Notes under the pieces: generated by a model
Told to the model about the DNA's origin: nothing
Databases searched by the model: none
The model's input: the letters and a program-made list of their open reading frames with translations, nothing else
Shown: positions 54,576 to 64,000 of the stretch, one piece after another
Layout: each line of letters starts with the position of its first letter
Numbering within the stretch: the first letter of the stretch is position 1
From: Lineus longissimus
Taxonomy: Eukaryota; Nemertea; Pilidiophora; Heteronemertea; Lineidae
Assembly (NCBI RefSeq): GCF_910592395.1
Contig: NC_088320.1
Location: 1,736,001-1,800,000, forward strand
Direction of reading: 5' to 3'
DNA length: 64,000 bases
Translations under genes and position numbers: made by a program

Positions 54576-55200
54576 GCTTGCCGATGGACCGAATTGCTCT
54601 GTGAAGATTAGGACGGGTTCATCCACTCCATGTGGGTACTAGGTGGGCATCCTGGGCGGAAAAAGTTTTGGGTTTCCGAAAGGAGGTTTAAAATCGCTCA
54701 GAAGCTGCGCTAAGACATAGCAGATGCTTATAGAGTCAATAAGATTGGATAATCCCATCAATTGACCTGTTTTGATAGGGTTTGAACGCAGGAAATCTTT
54801 CGTGAAGAAATTGGGTCACCCCTATTAAAAGTCAAGTGGTTGCTTCCGTTGTCCCGTTAGTTGCATGGCACGGATAGCAGCGTTATAGAAACCTGATACG
54901 GACCATTCCTTAGCTTAGTGTCTTGACCATTGGAAAAACTACACTGAATATCTTAATCATCATCTTCACCATCATCATTCTAGGCTTTCGACTGCCTGTT
55001 ACTTAATAAAGACATTACATTGGCACTGTCAATGAAGACACTATCACAACCCGACTATGACCTATCCACGCACTACATATGCGTGGACCTTAGACTAACC
55101 AACAAGTATGGACATTAGGGAGACACCGTTCCAAATGACTCAAGGCCAATGGAAACACACTGCCACACTGACCAGAAACAAATGGAGACATTGTCACAAC
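54576..55200 (-). promoter_or_regulatory. Cubilin 5' flank, presumptive promoter
   Basis: Directly upstream of the cubilin start codon. I see no TATA box or other core element that I can place with confidence, and the transcription start is unknown. Confidence 0.3.
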
Positions 55201-55204
55201 TGAC

Positions 55205-56060
55205 CCAATGGAGTCCATACTGACACAGATGATGTTATCAACTGAGACAGCCTGGCACTGTCACAACAGAACTGATATGAATGAAGACACTGTCACAACC
55301 AAGCTGATATGTATGAAGACACTGTCACAACCGACCTTATATCAATAAAAACATTGTCACAACCGATCAGATATGCATGAAGACACTGCCACAACTAACC
55401 TGATGACAATAAAGACTGACCTGTATATTCACTATGGAGACACTGCCACAAGTGGCCTGTGGACATTGTCACTACCGGCGTGATATGAATGAAGACAAAG
55501 AAATGAAGTCCATACTGACACAGATGTTGTTATCATCGGAGACAGAACTGATATGAATGAAGACACTGTCACAACCTACCTTATATCAATAAAGACATTG
55601 TCACAACCGATTTGATATGCATGAAGACATTGTCACAACTGACCTGATGACAATAAAGACAATGTCACAACTGACCTGTGTATTCACTATGGAGACAGTG
55701 CCAGCATGGCCTGTGGACATTGTCACAACTGACTTGATATGAATGAAGACAAAGAAATGAAGTCCATACTGACACAGATGTAGTTATCAACGGAGACAGC
55801 CTGGCACTGTCACAACAGAACTGATATGAATGAAGACACTGTCACAACCGACCTTATATCAATAAAGACATTGTCACAACCAATCTGATATGTATGAAGA
55901 CATTGTCACAACTGACCTGATGACAATAAAGACAATGTCACAACTGACCTGTGTATTCACAAAAGAGACACTGCCACAAGTGGCCTGTGGACATTGTCAC
56001 TACCGGCGTGATATGAATGAAGACAAAGAAATGAAGACCATACTGATATACTGGATTTCG
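55205..56060. repeat. Higher-order tandem repeat of GAAGACACTGTCACAAC units
   Basis: Units of about 35-40 bases (TGATATGAATGAAGACA then CTGTCACAAC) vary but recur some twenty times. A longer unit is superimposed: GTCCATACTGACACAGATG at 55213, 55508 and 55762, followed by the same order of variants, so the period is about 250-295. It is non-coding and lies between cubilin and the reductase. Confidence 0.8.
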
Positions 56061-57209
56061 ACCAATTCTCACCCCCAGTGACAGTCATTGCTCCGATACA
56101 AGAAAGAGACTATCCAGAATTGATATCAACTTTCATTGCTACTGATAATTTCTGCCATTGCCAATAAGATCCAGATTGTCTCGACTGACAAATAATAACT
56201 AACTAATGTACAACTAAAATAAAACATTTCAAAAATCATTTTGTTTATTGTCAAAAACATTCGACAAGCACATTTTATGATATTTACAATAAATTATTGG
56301 TTCTATTAAACAAACCAAATTATACATTTTTTGAGCAAAAATAAAGCGCGCTACAAACAATTCATGATGTCACTTTTCACCACTGCAGCCTTTCAGACCA
56401 GAATAGGAGAAATCAAAGATCAACACTTCTTTTATCTGGCCTATGAGGAAAGAATTTCTCATAATTTCTCACAAAGTCACCATATTATAATCATGCCACT
56501 TCCTCCCAAGGTTCCACCAGAGCAGAAATCCACTTGTCATTCATACAAGTCCAGGACTTGAAAACAGCCTGGAAAATATAAATGAGAGAATACACTGATC
56601 AAAACATGTAAGACACGATCTAGCTTGAATAAAATTCACCATATTTCTTGATTCCAACTCAAATAATTCTCAAACAGGTCATTGCCACCAAACAGCTTAT
56701 AACCCAGAATCACCCAAAAGAATTAACATCCTAAACTAAAAGTTCTATGGTTCCGAGCATGTCCTATTTCTAAGTTCCGAGTCCCTCTCCTAAGGAAGCA
56801 TCGCAAGCAAGAGGTCAATTAATAAGCAAGCAAATAAAAGCTTTTTAACATACTGCAGCCTTTTGGATGAAGGTTTTAATGTGCAATTTGACCATGAGGT
56901 CCCGAAGATCCACAGATACAAATACCAAAGCTAACTAAGAACTGAACTGGGCATTCAAAACAAGAAAGCAGGTCTACTCCAAGACATGGTATTGAGGGAA
57001 GACTCATTATCAATTTCACCTATGGAGAAGACTAATTTTGGTCCCAAATTGGTTATTTCAAATTCAATATGACCTTACTAATCAGGACACCTCTCCTTAA
57101 AGGACAGCCATTCTCAGTCTAAAGGGGCGTCCTTCACAGAGAGGTTCTATTGTTTATCAATTTCTAGCTGATTTCATCCCGAAATATTTTCCAAAATAGC
57201 TGACCATAT
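56061..57209 (-). other. 3' flank of the aldo-keto reductase
   Basis: Contains the probable 3' UTR. An AATAAA signal in minus orientation lies at 56244-56249, about 960 bases beyond the stop, and may not be the one used. A degenerate pogo-like MITE occupies about 57022-57153. Confidence 0.35.
57022..57153 (+). mobile_element. pogo/Tc1-like MITE fragment, copy 4
   Basis: TTTTGGTCCCAAATTGGTTA, GGACACCTCTCC and GAGAGGTTCTATTGT match copies 1-3, but the left end is lost. It lies just downstream of the reductase stop codon, so it may be inside the 3' UTR. Confidence 0.55.
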
Positions 57210-59622
57210 TTAAGCCAAGTCTTCCCAGGAAATCTTGCCAAAATCATCAGGTGTCATTCCGCTCGACATGCAACTCCACTGTTTTATCACACTCTGAAAC
57301 AAGAATCATGAGATGGCTGCATGAATTCTGCAGGGTTTGCAGTATACATTCAGGCTGGCTCCAAGCTGACTGCCATGTTTTGTCACCACGAAGGTTAGGC
57401 CTTAGTGACTGACCCTCTCAAAAGTTCCAAATGCAGAAGAAGAAGAAGTTACCTAACGTAGTGGCAAGCAAAACTGAGAAAGCAAGACATCTCTACAGAA
57501 TGAAATGATACATACCAAAGTTGCCATGTCCTCATCAGATATGGTGAAGTCAAACACCTCAGCATTTTGCTTGACCCGTTCTGATTTTGACGACTTGGGG
57601 ATGGTGATGAAACCATTTTGGACACCCCAGCGGATCAGGAACTGGGCATTGGATTTCTTGTACCTGTGCAAAAGAATAAAAGTATTTTAAAGAGGGAGAG
57701 TCCACTGAAAAGCAAGGATGGATGAACATGTGTTCAACTTTAACAACTTAATGCCAGAATAAAATTGTTCTTACCTTACCGCTCTGCCAGAATTAAATTC
57801 AGAAAAATGTAATTTTTCGTCTGCAGTGGCCATCGATCAAGTGCTGCCAGCTGGCTGGTGTTTTTGTGAAAAACGAAGCCTCCTCAGTTTCAGTTTACGC
57901 TGGGGATTCCCCACGATTATTTGAATAGGGGTTTAGTACAGGATTTTACAGTGAACAATCCCGTGGATGGCTGACGTATATATACGTCTTACGACAGAGC
58001 GGTTCAGATAGAGTTTGCGTATATATACGTCTTACGGCATTAAGTAGTTAAGCATGTCACTTCAAGCTCAAAAGTTAAAAGTTATTTAAATCTTATTCAG
58101 CAACAACAGACATTGCCATTAATCCCTTACAGTAGATCATCATTACATGACATCACAAGAATAATTTTACTTACTTGGAAGCAATTTTTGTCATCTCCGC
58201 ATCGTCTAACTTCTTTCCCTTTCCCAACGGTGAGTATCCCATAACAGCAATATCATTTTTCTTGCAGTACTCGACTAATTCTTTCCTTTGTTGCCATGGG
58301 TGAAGCTCAAACTGGTCAACTGACGGAGCTGGCCGCCCGGCATTCTTCAATCCCTCTAGGTGTTGGATATTAAAATTCGAAACGCCGACAGACCTGGAGG
58401 GCAAACCAATAATAGTAACAACAAAAGAATGAGCTAAAGGTTTATTGGCTGTTCAGAAAATTTGGCCTAGAAGTGCAGAAATACTCATGTTTACAGCTAA
58501 AGCCTCACTTTTGTCAAATTGGTATTGAATTATACAACTAGCGGGTATCAACTATAAATACCTGATGAGTCCCTTAGCTTTAAACTTCAATATCTCATCA
58601 TATGTCTCCAGTATTTTCCCACCTTTTGGTGTATGGATAAGAAAGAGGTCTATGTACTCAATGTCCAACCTGAAAGAATAACACCAGTACGTACAGGCTG
58701 TAGCAGGAATCACCATTTCTTTCCATCAAAAACTGGTGAAAACTTTTCCAACTTGCACCCACGTCTACTCAGCTCATTGCTGAAGGTCTCCGATGTAGAG
58801 ATTATGCCGCAAAAATATGCATGATTAACTCACTTTAAGGGATAGACTAATCAAAATTTTTAAGAGATATTGTTCAGTGGTACTGGTTCATGGTGACACC
58901 TCATTTTTTACACAAAAGTAATCTCCTACCGCAACGTTTTGCCCAACACAGTCTTGAAAGAGAAATGACAAGAAAAACAACAGAGAGATAAAATGGGACT
59001 ACCTACTTTTGTAAACTTTCCTCAATGGCTTTCTTGGTGTTCTCCACACCATGACAAAGCCAAGACAATTTTGACACAACGAATATCTTGTCACGTGGCA
59101 AGCCACTCTTTCTCACACCACGCCCAACATCTTCCTCGTTTCTTGCAAAAGAAAGAAAGAAAAAAATTGACTACATTTACCTCACAACAAACTTTGCATC
59201 TACTTAGTTACTGACTGTAAGTGACAAAGACATGAAAGATACTGGTAAGAAGGCTGGACTTTCTCACTTAAGTCCATTCACATCATAAAAGTTTTGTTCA
59301 AAACATTTGGGTCTCTGGAGCACAAACTGCTGGTCGGTTTTTTTAAAATGTTTTTTTATTGATCCGAGGTGTGCAACCAAAGAGAATTTTTCTCAGTTTC
59401 CACATGGTAGAGGCATACTTACTCATAAAATTGTGCTGTATCAATCAGACGATAGCCCAACTTTATAGCATCAGTGACAGTCCTTTCCACTGCACTGTCA
59501 TCACCCTTTTCAGTCCAATAAGTGCCAAGGCCAAACAGTGGCATCTCAACTCCATCTCTCAGTGTAGTCGTGCAGGAAAATGACTTCGCAATCTTAACTG
59601 CACCCGACATTATTCTTTGCAT
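57210..59622 (-). CDS. Aldo-keto reductase, 6 exons, 297 aa
   Basis: NADPH-dependent cytosolic oxidoreductase of the aldo-keto reductase superfamily, which reduces carbonyls to alcohols. Exons: 59622-59423, 59141-59007, 58669-58562, 58393-58175, 57663-57516, 57293-57210, all in frame. The fold signatures are present: GVEMPLFGLGTY near the start, LIDTAQFYENE (Asp61, Tyr66), VVSKL (Lys91), LFLIH (His124), VGVSNF (151-155 region) and the cofactor-phosphate motif IPKS (242-245). Length is slightly below the 310-325 of classical AKR1 members. The lack of their C-terminal loop suggests a small glyoxal reductase or prostaglandin F synthase-like (AKR5-type) enzyme. The start could be Met1 or Met5 (59610); both keep the fold. 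Substrate cannot be told. Confidence 0.92.
57740..58051. mobile_element. TTAA-flanked piggyBac-type MITE in the reductase intron
   Basis: TTAA at 57740-57743 and 58048-58051 bracket inverted ends CAACTTAATGCC and (inverted) CTACTTAATGCC, 11 of 12 alike. The right part carries two direct copies of GCGTATATATACGTCTTAC-like sequence (about 57977 and 58017). The TTAA target is the hallmark of piggyBac-class insertion. No transposase frame is seen. Confidence 0.7.
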
Positions 59623-60610
59623 CTATTTTTTTAATGAAAAAAACAAATTTATGATCTGGGATTTATGGAAAACTCCACTTGATGAGCAAAATATAGGGCA
59701 ATAATAGGCCATTTTCCAGATATTATACACTGGTACCACCTAGTGACCTAGGGTCGTACCATCAAACCATCTTTACATTAGATCTTTACGGTCAATGACG
59801 CCCGTCGCCAGACAATGCCTCTCAAGCCAGTGTCTGGCGTCTTTAACAGTGAAGATCTATTGTCAAGACGGTTTCGACTCCCTTCTCACACTGTGTAAGC
59901 ACTACAGTGACATTGGTGAGGGGGGAGGCCGGAGGGGGGCGTTTCTAATTTTCTCGAAGTAGGCCTATAACCTGGTCCTGGCTTGGATTTGATGGAAAGA
60001 TAGAAGCAGAGTTCATTCTCTCACCTAGCTTTGAACATCAATATGTTCAATTTGGGAAGTGTTGAATTATTTTGAAAATGTGGTATTTGACCACTTTTTG
60101 GTTCAAAAATTTGCAAAACTTGCAAAACTTGCCTCCGGGTTGGAAGAAGAAACGACTGGGGACTGGGGGCGAAAAGGTCAGGGAGCGAAACGACCGGATA
60201 CAGCAAAACTTGCTTCCGGTTTCGAATTCGTCCCAGAAGGGGTGGAACTAAATTGTAACCCTGGAGTATCTAAAACAGCAGGCCCATCATGGCAACATTT
60301 GCCAAAAACACAACAAATCGCATCAAAAATTACTAAATTATTATACTTTTATTATATTATTGTAATCTTCTGCAAACAGTTTAATGGTATTTGAGTTTAA
60401 ATTCATATAGGCCAAACATTTACTTACGGATTTCCGTTTGCTTAAAATATTGAGTCTGCATTTTAGATTCACAAAATCCATGAAATCACTTCCGGCAAAA
60501 TTTTGCTCAGTTGTCTCAGCTTTGCCTCATCAAATTCATGTTTTTGCCCATTTCCAGACTAAATTCTTCATAAACTTTTGATCTGCTTGGTCAAGTAAAG
60601 AACAGAGATC
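59623..60610. promoter_or_regulatory. Divergent upstream region of reductase and dynein chain
   Basis: About 990 bases separate the two start codons in head-to-head arrangement, so both promoters probably lie here. No core elements can be assigned with certainty. It contains an imperfect inverted repeat at about 59764-59874 (AAACCATCTTTACATTAGATC against GATCTATTGTCAAGACGGTTT). Confidence 0.4.
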
Positions 60611-63600
60611 ATGTCTGACAGAAAAAAAGAGCTTGAGCGTAAGAAGAAACAGCTGCAGGAGCTTCGAGAAAAGAAGAAAAAAGATGCTGAGGAAAAGAAA
60701 CGAATGGTTTGTTTTCATCATCATAATTTATTTGCTGGAGTAGACTATATTGATTTTTCACACTGACATAGCATTGTGTTATCCCCCCGGACAGGGGATG
60801 ATCATGTTTGAAAGGTGAGGTGTTGGGGTGGTGAGAGAGACCAATTTTTTATGACGATGATTGATAGAAGACGATGTGTCAAAATGCCACACCCTCCCTT
60901 GTTCTTGTCACTTGTGGCTGCCATCTGTCACAGTCTCCACAACTTCGTCTCGTTTCGGTCTTCACAGACTGAGGACAGCGGTGAGACTTGTTGAGTAGTT
61001 TCGGCCAGAGTCTCTAATCCTTGAGTAGGCCTACACTGACTAGTTTGACATCTGACCGCATGTCAATGATGTGTTGCTTGGACATATGGACTGTAGTGTA
61101 AATTAAGTAATAAGTGATGTTTCTGTACTGTGTTTCTTGACTTATCTTTGTAGGTCGATGAGGCAGCTCTGCGTGCCCCTGCTGCAGCCTCAGCGGCCGA
61201 CCCAAGGTCAGAAATGGATCAGATCTTCAGTGAATTCGGTCTTCCTCCAACAGGTATTCCCTCATTTTAAAGTTGATGTTTTCTGCTGGGCTCCTTCCCT
61301 TCTAAAGGATTCTGATCAGTTTCATTGGATTTGTTGATCTAAGAAGGAATACAATAAATTCTTGTTTCCTCTTTCTTTCTTAGTCATATTTTTTCACAAA
61401 GTTCTCTCAAGTATCGTTACCGGTTCATTGAGTAAGTTATTATATTGTGACAAATTTGGCTTGAAATATGACAAAAGAGAGACCTACTGGTGACACTTCT
61501 AAACCTGTTTTGTTTTTGTAGCTGAAGGTGGCGCCAGAGCAGCCCCTGGTTCACCGGCTAAAAGCAAGTCCAGTACTCCGAGTCAAGGCAGTCAGGACTC
61601 GGGAGATATGCCCGTTCCGCAGCCGAGGTAAGTGAATCGGGAATAAAATAAGAAAATTTCCTGTGTAAGAGCAGTGTTGCCAAATTCTGACAGAAGCACT
61701 GATGACATGAAGCAGGTGTCTGAAGCCAATGCCTATTAAGAGCCTGAAAGCTGAACTTACACAGATATTTTATAAACCCGCAAGCATGTGCAAGATGTAT
61801 GCAAGGGTAGAAATATCCCAATCCAGCAGAAAAGAGATTCCCGATGCAGGCTAAGTCCTTGGGTGACATTACATGTACCGCGGTGTATTTTAAGGTGCAG
61901 CCATGACACATCCATAACAGAATAAGATCTTTAATTATTTTTCAGTCCCAAGATGAAGGCAAAGTTAGGAATTTTCAAAGCGACACAGACAAACATTCCT
62001 CCCAAGGAGATGGTCTCGTACAGCAAGGAGACACAAACACCAACAGAAACACATGACAAAGATGGTAAGAAGTATTTACCATGGCTGCCAGTAGGTGGCA
62101 TTGGTGTTGTACGGTACCAGTGTTTCTCGGTTGATTTCCTGGTTCAATTTTTTATATGATTTTGAAATGTTTCAAATGTCATTTTGCTTTGTGGCGTAAG
62201 TTGCTTTGAGAGGATGATATTTGGAGATATGTGGTTGTGTGAGTGCAGAATCATCGTCACATCTTTGAGGTGTATGTTTTTTTCCAAAAATCTTTTAAAA
62301 ACTGAATTTGTTCATGTCTGGCTGTGGCTGCTTTCATATTCAGCTTTCCTAACATTATGGATGGTTTTTTTGCAAAGTTCTTGGCGTTTTTTGACCAAAA
62401 ATAGCATAGTGGTTGGCAAATATCTATTCTTGGATCTATTTACGTTTAATGGACCCTTCCTGAGTTTGGACTTGAGCCTAAAGCGTAGTAAGGTGGTTGA
62501 TGTTTCCCATTTCCCTCTTTGCTTATTTCTGGGCGTGTTTATCTTTATTTGACTTAAAGCACGCTCCTGGGACTATTACGGTAAGTGGACATTGTTATGG
62601 TGTACACATCACATGACTGTTAGTGCCACAGCCACAACTTTCCTGCAATTTGATTGGTGCAAATTCACATGGTCTTTTTTTTGATAGGTGCAAATTAACA
62701 ATTAAGAATTTCTTTGTTGATTTAGCATGGCGTCTAGGAGAATGTATCGGTCCTCAATTTGTGGGTCATGAAGGCACTTGATGTAGGCCTACTTACTCTC
62801 GACAATCTTGTAAATGACTTGGTGTTCTGGTCACTTCTGAGGTATTGCCGAAAGTAATGGGTATTAGAACCTCAAGTGACGGTCTTTGGATCTCCTTGTC
62901 AAAATGTTTTACACCTAAAAATTCAGGGAAGGTCGTTAACTCAAACAGCTCTGAGATTCTGTTATTCAACCTCAAGGTTCTGGAACCTGATTCTACCATA
63001 TGATAATTTTCTTTCACTAATTTCGTTTTCTGGTCAATCTGTCCAGCAATGCTTCTTAGAAAGTTTGTCTATTTTGAATGCTTTTGTCATTTTTGTTGTT
63101 GCTTGTTGAAAATGACGGCCATAGTCTTTATAATCTGTGCTTGCAGCTTTAGGGTGAAATTATCACTATCACTTTAAACATTGGGTAGGACATATCTTGT
63201 CAAAGTACATTGTATCTTGTGCAGATAACTGCAGTATTTTTATGAAGCATTGCCAATTCCTTCAAGTGTCTTTGGACAGTATTTGAAGTCAGACTTAGAA
63301 GCAGTATTTGACTGTTAAACATAGCATAACTCACATAACTGTGTAGAAGTGTCTGTTGTTTTGATGCTATTCGTTGTGCACACTGCTGGCGTGAATTTAG
63401 TCACCCCGGCTCAGTTCATTAATAAGTTAAATCTTATTTTCTAGACGATTTACACTCTTGGCACGACTCTCTCACCAGTGTTTCATGCTGTACGTATCGT
63501 GTTCATGTCTGTAGATCTCGGCAAAGAGATGTTTCTTTGATTTTTGCTGCGTGTTTTCGGTTGACTGACGCACCGTCAGATTCGCACTCCTTCCTTTGTT

Positions 63601-64000
63601 GGTTCTCAAGTTTAGTGCATACAACACGTCCAGGTGATACTCCCAAGCTGGCTGTTGGCTGGTCAAATTCATCAGGGCATGCAGTGTATTTTCTGTACTT
63701 GCTGCTCTGTAGTAGTATTGTGTATTGACCACTGCTTGCCCTGGACTCCACTGGTCTCTTCCGATACACAATACATGTTGGTGTATTGATTCTGGTTTTG
63801 TTCACGAAAATATTTATTTTGATTCTGGTGCAATATGCCTCGACATAGCTGGACAAATGGAAGAATGATTAATCAGAAAATTTGTTTTCTGTTGGAACAG
63901 CTGTTGAAATAAATGGACTGTATTGTCTTGTTGATACTGTAAAACACTTTATTTATCAGTGCAATTTGGCGAATAACCTAGATTCGCGAGAATGAAAATC
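60611..64000 (+). CDS. DYNC1I: Cytoplasmic dynein 1 intermediate chain, 5' part
   Basis: This subunit links dynein heavy chain to light chains, dynactin and cargo. Exons: 60611-60706, 61154-61253, 61522-61627, 61946-62064, with a candidate mini-exon at 62560-62580; the rest lies beyond the window. The N-terminus MSDRKKELERKKKQLQELRE is the conserved charged helix that binds dynactin p150 and NudE. EMDQIFSEFGLPPT aligns with the REAEALLQSMGL segment. A serine-rich stretch ends SQGSQDSGD. KAKLGIFKATQTNIPPKE (about 104-122) corresponds to the Tctex-type light-chain site, and SYSKETQTP (125-133) is the LC8 site. Phases agree at every junction. The seven-blade WD40 domain expected at the C-terminus is outside the window. 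Confidence 0.9.
62560..62580 (+). CDS. DYNC1I: Candidate 21-base mini-exon of the dynein intermediate chain
   Basis: CTTAAAG precedes and GTAAGT follows exactly 21 bases that keep the phase-1 frame after exon 4, adding ARSWDYY with the split Gly. Intermediate chains are well known for short alternative exons just after the KETQT motif. The polypyrimidine tract is poor and the exon is short, so this is only a candidate. Confidence 0.45.
62600..64000 (+). other. Dynein intermediate chain intron, nothing recognised
   Basis: No further exon matching the acidic middle part or the WD40 domain was found up to the window edge. This is presumably a long intron. Open frames here are unsupported. Confidence 0.5.

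Noticed and set aside
1-64000. Operons, CRISPR arrays, ribosome-binding sites
   Set aside because: The window is a spliced animal genome; the direct repeats are minisatellites without regular spacers.

Overview
The window is animal nuclear DNA: intron-rich genes with GT-AG splice sites, many short non-coding repeats, inverted-repeat (foldback) mobile elements and tRNA-derived SINE-like pieces. The frequent word GTAGGCCTAC, TU-like foldback elements and the protein orthology suggest a marine invertebrate. An echinoderm or another deuterostome is my best guess, but the species cannot be fixed from sequence alone.

Three protein-coding genes are present. (1) Minus strand, 54575 to 18527: a complete cubilin gene (CUBN). 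I reconstructed it by hand as 63 exons encoding 3,772 residues: signal peptide, furin-type site, short beta-rich segment, coiled coil, two short linker exons, 8 EGF repeats and 27 CUB domains. Every exon junction keeps frame and the count of CUB domains equals that of vertebrate cubilin. (2) Minus strand, 59622 to 57210: a six-exon aldo-keto reductase of 297 residues with an intact D-Y-K-H catalytic tetrad. (3) Plus strand from 60611 and running off the right edge: the 5' part of cytoplasmic dynein 1 intermediate chain (DYNC1I-like), covering the dynactin-binding N-terminal helix and the light-chain-binding motifs. Genes 2 and 3 are divergent, separated by about 1 kb.

Layout: 1-18526 is a repeat-bearing gene-free flank (a 60-bp minisatellite, a SINE, TTAA-flanked and foldback elements, 68-bp tandem repeats). 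18527-54575 is cubilin, whose introns hold several inverted-repeat elements, minisatellites, a 902-bp foldback element with a clean 9-bp target duplication, and a near-identical inverted copy of the second exon of CUB4. 54576-57209 is intergenic with a higher-order tandem repeat. 57210-59622 is the reductase, 59623-60610 the shared upstream region, and 60611-64000 the dynein chain.

The genes are not an operon and show no shared pathway. Cubilin is an extracellular endocytic receptor, the reductase a cytosolic NADPH enzyme, and the dynein chain a motor subunit. The most unusual structures are the inverted CUB4 exon copy beside a perfect 40-bp palindrome, and the foldback elements whose arms are made of short tandem repeats.
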